From: Mugil cephalus
Lineage: Eukaryota > Chordata > Actinopteri > Mugiliformes > Mugilidae
Assembly (NCBI RefSeq): GCF_022458985.1
Contig: NC_061783.1
Span: forward strand, 11,190,413 to 11,254,412
Reading direction: 5' to 3'
DNA: 64,000 nucleotides
Under the pieces are notes generated by a model. That model was not told the origin of the DNA. It searched no databases and was given only the letters and a program-made list of their open reading frames with translations. Positions 24,613-38,949 of this stretch are shown here, piece after piece. Numbering within the stretch: position 1 is the first letter of the stretch; each line of letters starts with the position of its first letter. The translations under genes and the position numbers were made by a program.

Positions 24613-26555
24613 CTGGAGGAAAAGAAAGACAAACAGCCAGACAAAAAGCAGCATTAGCCTATCAGAAACGTCCCACAGAGAAGGGATCACACGCAAATTT
24701 AACCACAGCAAGAACATCAACTGACAGGTTGAGACAAAGCCCTTCTCTACGAGGATGAGCTGCAATCAGGTAAACAGAGCCATTCATCTCCACGTTTCCC
24801 GTACATGCAACAAAGAGGATACAGCTCCAACGGACCGGACCGGCAGCATTAAAACCAGAATCATAAATGTAATCACACGCTCAGCGCCGCATTAGGACCC
24901 CTTTTAAAAACAAACTGCAAGGATGGGCGAGGCTAAATCGCGGCTTAGAGTACAGCAATGTGAAGATTAAATTGAGTGTGCAGTGCACTCCGATGACAGA
25001 CAGCGCGTTAGCCCGCTGAACTTCATTAAAGCAGCGGCGTTTCCAGTCACGATTCATTTCGGTAAGCCTTAAATAAGTCGTGCCCAGATTGCGGCGAGGC
25101 GATATTTGTACAGCTGTTACATGCGATGTGACATTTATAGTCAGTAAATTCTGAAAAAAAAACGCTTTACGTCAGGCCTACGCACGCCTCGCGCTCAGAC
25201 GCCGACTTAGTTAAGAATTCCGTCTTTTTGAGTTTCCCCCTTCTAGTATTTATATTCTCTTCCATCTTCCGCTCAGCCGAAAATAGAGCTCGGGCCAAAA
25301 ACATGGGTGGAATATTTGAGAACAAATCCCTTGTTTTGCTTTAAAAAAAACAAACAAAGAGGATTAGTGGATAGCAGATACACAAAGACAGCAATTTAGA
25401 CGTCCGCTTCTGACAGATCCACTCAGCGTGCCAGCAATCTGAAACGAGGCCGCAGCAAAAAGGCCGACCACCGAGATGTGTTGACACCGAACCACATGTA
25501 ATCACATAATTGTGCTGCATTAATATTAGAGCAGGGCGCCGCTTACGGTGGCAACAAAAAGGGCCGACATACGCGGGCTCAGTGGAACGCGCGGCACGTG
25601 CTTTCCCTTCCCTTCGCATCAGAGTCCGGTGATGGTTGTTTCCTCCTTCTACAAGGAAAATAAATAAAAAATCTGAATCAGATTCGGAGGACAACTTGGT
25701 TTTCATGCGGCCTTTGAGATAAGGTTGCTCCATTACACGGAAAACTATAACAGAGCGGTGCGAGAGCCTATAGAGTCGAAGGAAAACTCAATTTCCACTG
25801 AGGGTCCTTCAAGGCAGCGGAGAAGCCTTTTTCTCTCTAGTCTGAGGTTTCAAAATGGAGACGCCTGCAGACAAACCCCTCTTTTATCGGCCTCCCGTCG
25901 CACCTTCCACTCGCTCTGAATCCGATAGCCTTACTGGGGAGCCGTGTGGAGACTGAGGGTTAGGATGCAGTAGCAGCAGAAGCAGCAGCAGCAGCTTTAA
26001 TCCTGCGTCGCATTTTTTTTTGCTGCAATCTCTGCTTCACCCGGAGAGAGTGACAAAAAAAGAGAAAAAAAAAAGGTTAATAATTGATGTTGCATTTACA
26101 CGGGAAACAAATTAGACTGGATGATGTTGGGGTCACTTGATACTCCGGGGTTAAGTAAGCGGTGCGTGATGAAGCTGCTCTCCACGGTTAGCCTGGAATG
26201 AACAGCGGCGCGCAGCAGACAGGGCATGGCTCATTTCCAAGCAAATACATGGAGGAATTGCCAGTGGAACAGGTTAGACAAATAACAAGGAGGACAAAAG
26301 CGAAGCAGCTCTCCTCATTTTTAAAAGCCCCATAATAAGCCGAGATGGGGGTTACTCCTCTCAGGGACACAAACACATCCCTGCTGATTACACTGAGTGT
26401 ATACAAACAGTGACAGCAAGTGTTTTAGGAAGGGAAGGGAAGAGAAGAGGCAGCCTGTGATGAATGAGGCTCAGTTTAAAAGCTGGATGAGGGCTTTCTC
26501 ACCACAACGCCTCTGAGCCAAATAGCCCACGAACAGAAACGCTGCCGGATTTCTG

Positions 26556-26586
<31 letters not shown>

Positions 26587-27035
26587 TTGCTTCAAAGCGC
26601 TCCACGTCAAAGCAAAAGTAAAACTGCACCCCTCCTGTCCGCGTCGATGTAACTTTTTGCCCTGTTATCTTTCCAGGGGCGAAGAGATTGAAGAAAGCGA
26701 GGATGTCACGAGTGCAACAGCCGCAGCCAGCAACAGGTCTCCAGGTCCGTCAACCCGAATCAGCGTTAGGACCAGAGTTTGACTTGCAGTCAGAAAAAAG
26801 AGAGAGGCTGAAAAAAAGCCTCAGCTGATCTCCCCATGAAGGACGCATTAAAAATGCAGATTAGCGGAAGGATCATTTCAACTTTCTCCTGACGCTTCCG
26901 CGACCTTATTTCTTTTTCAAATTTCTTCCTTCTTTTTTAACCTCCTCTCTAAAGTGAGACAGAATTAGCTTTGCTGTCATTAAAGCCGCGATGACTTTAG
27001 TGACTAATAAACGCGAGAGTGAGGCAGAAACTTAC
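24613..27035. other. Probable 5' UTR intron of the galnt4-like gene
   Basis: No coding frame here matches a family I know. The stretch contains short A- and T-tracts (26560-26588) and CAG repeats near 25975-25995. I see no recognisable mobile element. Confidence 0.4.
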
Positions 27036-27370
27036 AATTGAGCTGTCGACGGCGTTAACAGGAAAAAGTACACTTTGAACATGACAGTCGGGGAGAAAGA
27101 AGAGGCGCGGTTAGCCGGCGTGAGAGTTTACCTTCTAGACAAGTTACATGTCTCGGAGTTTCTTCGAGGTCGCCAAGGCCGTCGTCTGTCAGCCTGCAGT
27201 CGTCTTCCAGTGAAACCGCTGGCTCGCAGATGTCAGCATACCCACATCCTCTCTCCTCCACTCTGGGGATCCTGATCCTGAGCCTGACCTGTGTCAGCGC
27301 AGTCACAGCCACTGCACGGGTTCCGGCTGTACCTTTCGTAATAAAAGCACGGCGAGAACGCACAAAACGG
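27036..27370 (-). other. galnt4: Candidate non-coding first exon of the galnt4-like gene
   Basis: A good donor (AATT followed by GTAAGTTT on the minus strand) begins at 27035. It lies upstream of the acceptor at 24613 and in the right orientation. The exon's upper limit is a guess. An alternative is that this donor is fortuitous. Confidence 0.35.
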
Positions 27371-27869
27371 GGACATGCATTATTATATTGTAGAAATTAA
27401 AACAATAGGCATGATATGAAATAAAACAAGTGCGATAAACGCATGCATAAACTTGTATCACTACTTTATTTAGTCAGAAAACCATATCTGATCATAATAT
27501 CTGACCGGACGTACTCATAAAGTTTTATTTCAGCTGAGTCATTATTCAGATACTCTTTGTGACTAATTGTCCGTACACTTCAGCTTATTACTTCCTCTTC
27601 GTGCTTCCTCAAACTAACTTCCCCGTACACAGAAAGAGCGGTATACACTTTTTAAAACCTACCCTACTTCCGGTAAAACCGGCATAAACTCCGGTTAACT
27701 TGACGCGGCGGTCTGTGCTAGCCTGTTAGCTCTTATTTCCCCCTCTTGCTGTAATTACTACTTCAAAGGTTTACAGTAACCCATTTTAAACTTGGTGTAT
27801 TCTGTGCCGAATAGCTACAGATAGCGTTTTGAGGAGTTTTAATTTGATTTAAAAAATAAAAACTTTAAA

Positions 27870-28090
27870 TTAACAAGAATAAGAAGTTTTATTGTCATTT
27901 GTTGGTGGAGAAATACAAAATAATAAATAAATAATAATAAGATACAATATATACAGTAAAGCACGAAGTAGCACACAAATGAATGTAGCTGGTGAGGTGG
28001 AAAATTAAAACAGTAAACAGCGGTGCAAATGGTGTCCATGGTAGTGCAAATATGTCTATTGAGTGTAGGTGGATTGAGGAATAAGTGGTG
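27870..28090 (-). repeat. Possible LINE/SINE 3' end
   Basis: The stretch has TTTTATTGTCATTTG, an A/T-rich run, AACAGCGGTGCAAATGGTG and TAGTGCAAATATG. These phrases are common at the ends of fish retroelements. A similar TTTATTGTCATTATGCAAGG occurs at 48932. The family is not certain. Confidence 0.35.
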
Positions 28091-28761
28091 AAGGTGTGGG
28101 GGATTTGACGGTTTGAGGATACAAGTTGCTTTTTTCATGCATTAGTTCTAGATTTGGTCACTCTGTATCTCCTGTATTACAATGCACTTGTGCAATGCCA
28201 ATGTTTTAAAACCAACGATGTGCTGGTGTGGCCTCAAAACATGTTGCTGTTACAGCTAATTGATGTTTATGGCAAATGTCTGTAAAAAAAAAAAAAAGAG
28301 CAACATAAACTGAGTGACATTAAGTGTGTATGTAAAGGATATCACTGTCTGTTGATGTCTAGTCACAGATTAATATGAACTGTAGCTACAATCTGTGCAA
28401 CAAACAACACTTAAGTAGAATGTTGTAAATTGGCTTATCATATTTTTCATATATGTTGCCATTTATTTGCAACTGCAATTTAATTTCCCATCAAGATGTA
28501 CAGTTAGTTTTATGGACCGAAGAAGAGCAGATCATGCAACACATTAAATACATCCAGCCTTCATTTTAAGACCACTGACTTGTTTGTGGATGTGTGTTTT
28601 GTTTTTACACTGTGAGAATAGAGTATGGTCAGATCCTGGTACTTGATCTAGGGATAAAATTTGAAGTCAGAAACCGTCTTGAATCCTGCCTTGATGTTCA
28701 CAAGAATGCTGAAAGGATCTATTCGTCCACTGTATGAATGGACAATGTGCCACGCGTGCGT

Positions 28762-28763
<2 letters not shown>

Positions 28764-28801
<38 letters not shown>
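28764..28801 (+). repeat. CA microsatellite
   Basis: An uninterrupted CA run of about 19 units, preceded by alternating GCGTGCGTGCG, a purine-pyrimidine alternation that favours Z-DNA. Confidence 0.95.
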
Positions 28802-28805
<4 letters not shown>

Positions 28806-31800
28806 GCAAGCAAACAGCCTTCCCTCTGTGTGTTTGCCATTATAGGCTTGGTTTGTTTTCCCATAGTCTCTAGGTCCTGCTTGGACCGGACCATGCTTGC
28901 TTAGAGTGTGCAATGCGCTAGTGCAGCTTGTTGTTAGGCAGACACCTGCACCACTTGGTAACTTGCCAGTATCTTTTATTGCTCCCTCCCTTTCCTTTTC
29001 CTTTCCTCCTCATTCATTTCTCCCCAGTTGAAACCAATTGACACCTCTTTCTGTGAGGGTGATGCGCCCCCGTCTGGAACTGAAAAGGGTCCCGTTTCCA
29101 CGATAAGGATCTGGGCCTTTCACGGCTACAAGGAGGGCTCTTGTACAGGTCCTGCTTTTCAACCTTCCTCATATTCAAACTATTATTTAGTATAAAGATT
29201 CACAATTACCCTGTTTGCTCATCATTTGTAAAGTGAACCGCTTAAATCAGGTTAGGAACATTTTATTTTTTCCATGCAATAGCCACTGATTCGATTTCAC
29301 ATTTACATACTTAGTAAATAGCAGCTGAATTAAACACACAAACTATTTCTTAAGCAATTTCACTGAGACCCTGAGCAATCTTTGTTTTTGTGTCCCTTTT
29401 ATAAAGGGTGATAAACCCTCTTGGTTGCCCAAGCCAACCAATGTCTCTTAAAAAATAATCTGCATTTGGGCTGAGCTCAGCAGTCACAAAACTCATGACT
29501 GAGATCTCTTCTCATTTGACTCATATGAAGAACATGAGTCAAGCGGATCTGAAGAGTCAGGATTTGACCCGGTGCCATATAGGGTGCGGGATCACAAAAA
29601 GCAATTCAAGTAAAGTGCGCCATCTAGTGACTGCAGAGAAAACACCCATTGTAATCACTCTTGACAGAGGAGCACTTTAATGCAAATCTGATCCGAGCTA
29701 ATTGGAGAGGTGAACAAATACAAAAGGGATGGTGACCGCACAACAACCTGGTGATTAAATCCCTCCGGAGCCAATTATGGCCTTATTGGAGTCGCTGTCC
29801 TAAAATGATCCCGTGGCGCTGTCTTCCCCTTACAATAAAAGTACTAAAAAGAAACATTCCCTACTACGTTCTGGAAGATAATGAGGGGCATTTAGCTGAA
29901 AAAGGCATCAGTGTCGCATTTCTGAGACTCCAGTCTGTCTCCCACTACTGAACGACAGTTCGTTCGAGCAAGTGATTTAAACCCCAGCCCAGCATCGACA
30001 TGCTGAGTTTATTGACAATACCCTTTCTAAAGCGCTACACCTGGAGGTGAGAGGAATGTGTGTGTGTGGGCCGTTGCTTCTCTTCAACTCAATTCAATTA
30101 CAGCTCTATTCACATCTTAACAGACTCGGCTTTTGGGCCAATGATTTCATTAGGCGGATGTCCTTTGTGTTTGATGTTCACTCGCTGTTCGATAAATCAT
30201 AGCGAGCAGAGGTCACGTTATGGAACCAGGCTCCCTTAATTTAATGGAGATGGATTCTGGCCCACACCCACCCTTAGCTTATTAGCTCCCCATAGAGCAG
30301 AAGACACAATGCCCTTCAGCCGTAGCGATAGAATATGGTTATCAATTAGTGATTCTGATGGCGGAGGTCCAGCTTCTTTTATGAACTCAGCCACAGTACA
30401 GGTGAACGGCCTATTATCGCAGCCGGGTATCGCTCATTGAGCGTGTGAAAATATCCAATATCAGATATGCTTCGCATTGGCCACAGATCTTTTTTTCCAC
30501 AGGCTGGCAAGTCGTAGTAGTTTAGTGGTGAGTTTACTCAAGAATGTTTTAGACAAGGAAAAGGTTCCAGGCAAACAACCAAGAACAGGGCATTTGAACT
30601 TTATAGCCAGAAGGACAAAATAGATAAGGGGTAGTGTAAAAAGAAAAAGGAAAAAAAAAACAAAAACACTCTGCGATGTTTCTGTTGTCAAGCCAACCCT
30701 TTTCACCTTTTGAAGGAGAGTTGGGCAAAGCATTTGCTGAGCGTTGAGCGGTCAGAGGTAGGACAGATGAAACTCCTCTTTTGATTGCCTGCCAGCCACA
30801 GACTGCTGCTGCTGCTGCCGCTGCTGCGGGGTGTGTGTGTGTGTGTTTGTGTGTGCACATGTGAGTGTGTAAGTGTGTGGGAGAGAGAGATATCTCAATC
30901 AATGTGAGGTTGTGGCAGACAGTTTTGCAGCACTCCGATAAAGAATAAAGGTTGCTCGAAGGGGCAACTTGTAAGATTTAGGAGTCTTGTCAGCAGAACT
31001 CACGGCTTTCACATCATATCAGGATGCCAATGACGTCTCTGCATTGCGCCGCAGAGATACTGTGTTTACTGAAGAGAGCATGCAGAGCATGCAGTAAGTA
31101 AATGATATAAACAACAGCTGAAACTCTTGTAGAACAACCTTTGGAGAGCAGGGTGGATGGTGGGAGCTGGTTTTTAGTCAGGCACAGACTTGCCTGCAGT
31201 GTTGCCAAGCTTCTGGTTCCTCCCACATCGCTTGTGTCGTCTCCTCTCCCGGCTTCTGGCGCCGGCACCTTTGAGGACTCGTTGGAGGGCTTCTGTGATG
31301 TATCAATGTCTGGCTAGTTTCTGACCATTTCGGTTCTTAACAATTGTTCGTTATTTCACAGAAACCTCACCTTCTTTTAAAAAAACAACAACAACAAAAA
31401 AACATTCTGCATGTTGCACCTTTATAGCTGTTCAAATTCTCACTCAGCTTACATTTTTTGGGGCAGGAATGATAAAGAAATAAATACTGCGGCGGGGTAC
31501 TATTTTTTTTGCGCATGCGAGCATATGTAAAGGCAGTTTATAAATAATCTAAACACTCCATAAAACTTTATCACCGGTCACCGTGGTATTGCGAGCCCTA
31601 CGGGCCGAGTTGAGTCATGAGTCAGATGTTGTATTTCTCTGCAAAGAACCTGCCGGCCAGTTTCAGCTCCTTTGCTTTGTTGTTTGTGTTATTGGAATCT
31701 GAGCAACATTTGTAATAGGCATTCGTGGCATTTTGTCTGGTAGAAAAGGCACAGGCGCAAGTAATCAAATGACTGATGGCCCCTCGGGTCAGGGTCTCGC

Positions 31801-34800
31801 CATTGCGCGCGGAGCCACCGTTAATTCCGTGCTCCGACAATGACAAGTCAAACATCTGTTGTGAAAAAAAGGCCTGTGGTGTGATGTGATGCTCTGAAAG
31901 CGGCGGAGAAAAAAAGGCTCGAGTTCAGCCAGTTTTTTCTTTTTTTTTTTCTCCCTTTGTGCAACAACGTGCTCTTCTTGCTCTAAAGTGAGAATTATGG
32001 TTGTTAAGGTCAGCGTGTTGAACCGCGCTCTCGCTGCATGCTGATTTTGTACGGAGAAGAATTGAGGACAAGTGTGTCCTTCTTTTAAGTGGTTGCCAAA
32101 CCTGAACGCGCGCGTGTGTGTGTGCGTACGCGCGCTTGTCGTACTGTGTTTGTTGGATGGCCGTACCAAGGTTGCAGGACAAAGCGGCATCCACTTGTTT
32201 ATGCAGCTGATGTCGACTCTGAGCCGAACGTATCATCAGCATTACAGAGCGAGAGAGGAGGAAGAATAGAGGGGAGATGAGCAGAAGAGAGACAGAGGGA
32301 GAAGGTTTGGGAAGATGTGTGTGTGTGGGGAGGAGGGGGGGTGTTGTCAATGTGCCAATCAGCCCACTCAGCAGTCCATCCTCGCCAGCCAGGGGGGCCC
32401 AATGGGAGTGTCTAAAAGACACACATGCGCGCGCGCACACACACATAGACGCACACACAACCACCTCCTCACTATTCTCCAATCTCTCATCCAGCACCAG
32501 GCTCCTCAGGCCTGTCCCTCCGTCGCCCAGGCAACGCATCACATTCAGCCCAGTGAGCGTCTAACTTGTTTGTTTCACTTCAGATTCACAATTGGAGGGG
32601 GATAGCGCCGTACGGAGGAGACGGAGAGGGCTAGAAAAGGTCGAGAGAGAACGCGGGGGAGAAGAGGGGGCGGGGGCAGCATGCAAACGAAGCTGCTCCT
32701 CCCGAAGTTCTGAGCACCGGGCGAAATGCCACGTCTGCTCCTTTGAATGTGTCCAGAAATGATTGCGGCTGTCAAACCTTCCCGGCCGAACGTGACAGTC
32801 GGTGACGGCTCCTCCCTCGGGACGCCGTGCTGGTGGCGAACAGTCTGGTTTGCTGAGAGATGGACTGTACCGGCCTCATTTGCAGGGATGTAGTGTAATA
32901 TCCGTAATTAGAAGCAAGACAGAAAATCATTAGAGGGAATTAATGCACAGCTAAAGATAAAGGTGCACGTCTAGACTTTAAATAACCGTGATATTTGCCA
33001 TTGCACAGAGTCAGGCAAATGAGCCTTAGTTGAAATCCAAAACATTTACAGGGCTTAGGCGCGGCATGTTGGAATTTCTTTTTAGTAGTTGGAAAAACAA
33101 GCAGATTTTGCGGGCAAGGTCGAACCAATCAGCGGCTTAGCGCAGCGGAAGAGAGATTTTCAATCACGGAATAAACACAGAAACACAATTCCCCCCCCAT
33201 CCCAGCTGTGAGCACAGGCACAGGAGCACATGTAGGTAAACAGAACCGCGGCCCACATCAGACGGCAGACACATCAGCCCAGCTGCAGGAGCCGGGGACC
33301 CACTGACGAGGCCCGGGGTGAGCTCGAGGGCCCCTTGCTTCCCTCTGTTTGCTGTGATAACGCCGCTGGAATTGTTCCTCGGCCACTCTTCACATAAATC
33401 AAAAGCCGCGGGACAATCCAGCTGCTCGGAGTCCGTGCAGCGGTGCGCTCGGGGGCCGCCCGCCTCATAAAAAGCATCCTCACCCAGCCACCCGCAAATA
33501 ACACGCTTCAACTGAGGCAGCAGGAAGTCCCGCTCCCAGACGAGCGACTCGCGAATGCTGGCACATGGCGCAGGATTTTTAATATCTTCCTTTCCGCTCG
33601 GGTTGTTTGTGGCAGAGCATCGCGCCGCGGATCTCTATCAAATTTAGCCTTCAGAAGTTCCCAAAAATATCTTACTTTTTACTTTTTTTTTTTTTTGGTG
33701 ACACATAATTAATTTCTGTCAGGGTGAGTTTCGGATTTTTTGTGTGTGTTGCTGTGTGATAAACTAAAATGTGCTGGAAAAACCTAATGGGAAAGCTGAG
33801 TCCTGATGGTGAATTAAAAGCAAAAAAAAAAAAAAAACGTATTTCACCGTCCACATCTTTTGGAACCTGAGCGCATTAAACTCACATTTCACTGATATAT
33901 TACAGTCGTTATGTCTTTCACTGGAAAAAGCAGACTCGGTTGAAAACACATTATCCCAGAAAGTCAGGAAACGCGGCAATCCATCACCTCAGTCTTTGTC
34001 TTAACCCACATTAAAGCCCTAAAGGAAGAAAATAGTTCAGCTTCTTTGAAGTGGGCCTGTATGAGGTTCTTCTTCACAGCCGGCGTGTGAGCAGCAATTC
34101 CTGAGTTGTGATAGGTAAAATTACTAATTTTTGAGTGTGGTGGCTTTAAAAAGACCAATACGGCAGCTTCAGTTGTGAGAAAGATGTTAATATTCCAAAT
34201 ATAGCGTACATTTAAAAGCATTTTTAGGTGGCTAATTTCAGTTTTTCTGCTCATTTGTTCCACTTAAATGCTCGGTGCCCTTGTCGGCACTCCTGTCACC
34301 TTCTCCAAACTGGGTGGAAACCAGCGACCACTGAATGCAAGTAACACACTGACTATGAATAAGCACCTCATAAAACTCCTCCGCAAACTACTCCCGTTAA
34401 GGAACGCCCTCGTGATTAGTCTCCCATCACTCCCGTGCAAATCTGACGCGACGGCAACGCGTACATGCCCCACCACCCCCCGGCCGCAGCTGGCGTGACT
34501 TCCCTCGCTGGAGCTCCACCGCAGCCCTTCCTCTGACCCGGGAACTGCAAAAGCAGGAATGCTTTTTGATTTATGTCTGCCCTGCAGGGGACCTCCTTAC
34601 CCTTTAAAGTTTTGTGTGTGAATTCAGACTGAATGAATAAACCATAATGACAGTGCGCCGGTGGGAGCCGCGGGCTGAAAGCGAACACCTGTCACTGTCA
34701 GCAGTCTGCAGCTCCCCGCCACCAACTGGCTGATCAGAGAAGGTCACCTTGTGTCTGCGGGATCTGAGCAGGGGACTGGCAGCTGATAACTCAGCGCTGG

Positions 34801-37800
34801 ACTATACTCCCACTGAGGCTAGAGAAGGGGACACTTATCATTACTGACCCCTATCTGCTGTCACACGGAGATTCATTTCTCATCTTCCGAGGCTCGAATT
34901 GCTCCCCCTGTCCTCTGTGTCTCCTCTTTCCCGGCTTCCCACTTGCTGCCTCTCTTGCACGTTTTTCACCTTTTCTTACTCCTCATCTGTACCAGAGACT
35001 CTTTTCATCTCTGACTTCATTTGTGTTTTAATTAAATTTGCTTGTTTCTCTCAAACGTACACACACACACACACTATCCTTGTTTTGATCTCAAACATTA
35101 CTCCTTCCTTCCTCCCTGACTGTGGCTGCCTGTTTGTGAGTGATAACTTCCCATGTGTCTAGTTTTATATCTCCACCTCGGCTGCCCGGGAGCCCTTCCT
35201 CTCCCCCGTTCGTCTCTGTCTTCACACGCACACCTCGCACGCAGAGACACTCCCCCATACCGCGAGCACCGCGAGTCCCCGAGCTGGAAGAGTGGCACTC
35301 AGGGGAGGCGTCGAGGGGAGAAACAATGGACTCTCGATCCATCGCGGCAGATGAAAAAGAACATTTCCCTCTGATCCTGTTTCTTGAAAGGATTCCTCTG
35401 CAGATATAGCATGCAATTGACACGTTTCTATTTTTTTTTTTTATTATTTACTTTGGGTAAATTGCTCTAGAGGGGGAAATGAAATTCAAGTCTATTTATT
35501 TTCAAAGAGAAATGTGTTGCGGTTTTTAATCCGCTCCTCGTAACTACGGGGAGCACTGAATTGATTTCACCTCAGGTGTCAACACAGCGGAGAAGTAAAA
35601 TCATCAAGCAGGTTTCCCGAAAATACAGACGATGGGGCCCCGGTTTAGGCTTAGCACGCGCTCATGTTTGCAAAGCCACACTCCGGCAGCTTAAAAGTGC
35701 TTCTAGGGGCATTGCAAAACGTCTGTCCGCCTGTTCCTGCGACACAGCTCAGTGGGTTTACAGGAAATCTGTGATCTGAACGGCTCCATCAACTCGATGA
35801 ACCTTCCAAGGGCATCCCCCGGCGTGAGCGCACATACAGCTGCACGATGCTTGCTCAAGGTTTATAGCACGATGTAAATACTTAATAAGAAGTGACGTTA
35901 AATCTGGCGAAACCAGATCCCCGTCACACTGACCTGGGGGACGGACGTCACGTGAGGTTGCGTATCACCCGACCACAACTAAAATGGCACACGTTAACTA
36001 CTTCATGAGAATAATCATGTAGCTAACACGACATCACACAGCCCAGCTTAGTACAGTTCTCAACAGTTGACGTGTGGTGTTTTTATTTTGTTGTAAAGAT
36101 CTGTACCACACAGCTGCAGAGGGCTCATTGTGATGCTGGTAATGGCTGTTTTGTGTGCTGCTGACGCTGCAAGGAGCGAAAATGTCCTGTACTCATTCTT
36201 CCCCTTAAACTGCTTATTCCTTTTTAGAATGGCTGGAAGAGTATCCCTGCTTACTCTGAGGTTTTTTGCCAGTGTTTGCTCTGCAGTGGGTGAGCGGACC
36301 TGAATCGAAAACCTGGACGAAAACAGGGTGGACGTAAAATAAAGGTAATAAAACAAAATAAAAAAAAATAAAAAAACATCAGGGGCCGGCGATCAAAAGC
36401 CTCATTCTTTTTGATGTAATAATGCCACACCAGAATGATATTTTGAGGAGTAATTGAATTTCTTTGAGCATCCGCGACCCCAGGGACCCCCAGAGCCGGA
36501 TAATCAAACACTGTTCAGAACTTTGCTGGAGAGCGCTTGTGCAAAGTTTTTTCTCGCTATTGACTGATGTGTCAGTGTGGCTCGCCCTGTCTGAAACTCT
36601 GTGAGAAAAAAAAGGAAAAAAAAGAAAAGAAAAAATGGCAGCTGTCTCTGGAGTGCTGCCTCGCTCAGTTTTAATAAATCATCCGCAGCCACTCTATTCT
36701 CCACTCTCAGCCAGAGAGTGGCAACTTTGCCTCTCTCTGGCTTTGTCCCTTTCACTACTTATCTAAGCCCGCTGCCTTCCCTTCCTCGCCAGGCCCTATC
36801 TCTGCTTTACCATTCTCTTTTCCTTCCTTTCTCCTTTCTGCATGTCTGGCTTTATCTCCTCTCAGCTGCCAATCTCCCCCCCCCCACTCCCACCCTCCTA
36901 CCATCTCTAACTTCTCCTCTTTAATGCTGAGCTTCCTCTTCACCTCTCTCATTTCCAGTCTCTCTTTTCTAAGCTCGTATCGTCAAGTCCCTCCCTCTGT
37001 CGTCTCCCATGGGGGTGATGGCGCGCAGAACATCTTCTAAAAGCTCAGGGTCCTTGGAAGGAGCCCAGGTACTGTGGGTGCTTCACTGGCAGATGTATGT
37101 CATGATTAATGGAGAAGGAATTCTTTGCCCTGTCTTCAGAATGTTCTCTCCCCTAATATTGCCCATGAAATCCTTGTCTCTCCTCCTTCGGCTATCTTGA
37201 CCCTCGCAATGGACACCGGAGGACGGTTTGACCTTGTATGTGTGTGAGAATGGATCCTTGGGAACGGACTGGGACATTGCCCAGTCTATTTGTCTGTTGC
37301 GTTGCCACAGTCGCCATCTCACAAATGAGTCCGATCTGTATTGGCGATCCTTCATCACAGCTTGACTTTATGAGGCCTTGTTGTCCACTCTCGAGCCTTT
37401 GACCACATTTAATGCACCGTGATTGATTATGAGCATTCGGCCATGCCACCATTAACTTCGGGAATGAAGGACTGCCCATAAATAATAGCTGGTTAGCCCA
37501 GAAATGCGCTGGAACGCAGAAGTGAGAAGTCCTTTCCTGACTTCTCTCCTGCTCTAATTCTGTTTTCTTTTGACTCAGACACCGACTATATTTCAACTCG
37601 TGTCATCATCAAACGTCGGTCTCATAACTTGGTGCTGTGACATTCAGGCCCGGGGGTGCCTGCACAAACATCCAATATAACACAAAGCGACAAGACACCT
37701 GTGACAAGACCCACCCACTCCCGATGCTGCCCTCGGTCTCTGCCTCCGTCTCGTCCGCCGTGAAGTGAATAAATTCCTAGACTTGACGTCGGTGTTGTAG

Positions 37801-38949
37801 CTGTGGCACCACTGGACCAGCTCGGCCGCTGAAGGTTGGAGTTTGGACCCCTGCTCAATCTGCTACTGCTGATTGCAGACACAGCGTGCACCGGTGTAGA
37901 AAAATATGCAGCACAGCAAATCCTTGTTAATTCCCGGCAATCTGTTAGATGTCAGACTGATCTGTCCGGCGCACTTCTCTGGGCGCGAGAAGCAGCATTT
38001 AGCTATTTAGGTGCTATCAAAGTTTTCACTTCCACTTAGGTTTTACCTTTCTTTATGGACAGTAGAAGACGATATCGACATTGCCTGCATCTGTGAGCTC
38101 AGCTGAGCATGACGACTGGAACCAGAAGGAAGTAGCTGGTCTGGTGCAGCCCAGGTAACAAAATCAGCGCAATTTAAGGCCCGAGTGAACACATCATATG
38201 GAGCTCGTACAATGGGCACAAAAACGAAGAAAAAGAAAAAACGATAAGTCATTATCTTGCACTGAGCGGAAGGTGGCTGTGATAAGTCAGGTTCGGCGCA
38301 AATGATAATCGAGGGTTGTTCGCTCCTAAACTTCTGCTCCTCTGCTCTATGTTCAGCTGATAATAACTTTGTGAATTTATGACATTAATTTATAACAAAT
38401 TTCATCATGCCCCCGGATAACAACATGAATACGCGTCACTTCTGGAGCATCTGCTGTATATTGATCCTGTGGGGAAATTGCAGAAGAGCGCCCGGGGACA
38501 GGTAAGACGGGGGGGGGGGACATATTTTATCATTTATTGTAATCAGATTCATATCTTATATAATATATAACTTGGGGGCAGCGACACATCCTACCAGAAC
38601 TACACAAGCGGCCTGTTGCTGGTCTTGGGATTGGTCTGCAGACCACCAACCAGAGGAGTCCTGCCCTGAGGCCCCACCTTCCTGTGTTACCGTTGCTAGT
38701 TTGGACATGTGATAGTGGAGCAGGTGTCGATTCCAATAGAAAAACATTGCAAACCTCTAAAGATTGAGTCTACAGATGGTGTGGAAGGGGGCGGCTAATG
38801 TCAACAACTGCACCACTGTTGCGGACACTGTTTGCCAGTAGGTAGGTAACCAATGAATCCTCCCTGCTACTAGATGCATCTGGTAGCATATATAAGGTCT
38901 GTTGTTATGTTAACCTGCTTTAATAAGCCTGGTTTCTTCTTCTTCTTTT

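Larger units (their letters stand above)
27371..38949. other. Gene-poor stretch without a supportable gene
   Basis: Many short open frames occur but none resembles a known family, and several are made by microsatellites (28764-28801, 30830-30850, 32115-32132, 32425-32460). A region at 27870-28090 looks like the end of a LINE or SINE. A polyC run lies at 23221-23235, outside this stretch; polyG occurs at 38510-38519. Conserved regulatory elements could be present but cannot be told from a single sequence. Confidence 0.5.

Noticed and set aside
31925..32542. 205-codon open frame on the minus strand
   Set aside because: It runs through GT/CA and low-complexity sequence, has overlapping open frames on both strands and no family likeness or splice context.
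33164..33511. GC-rich open frames on both strands
   Set aside because: Frames on both strands are open because of composition; no homology was recognised.
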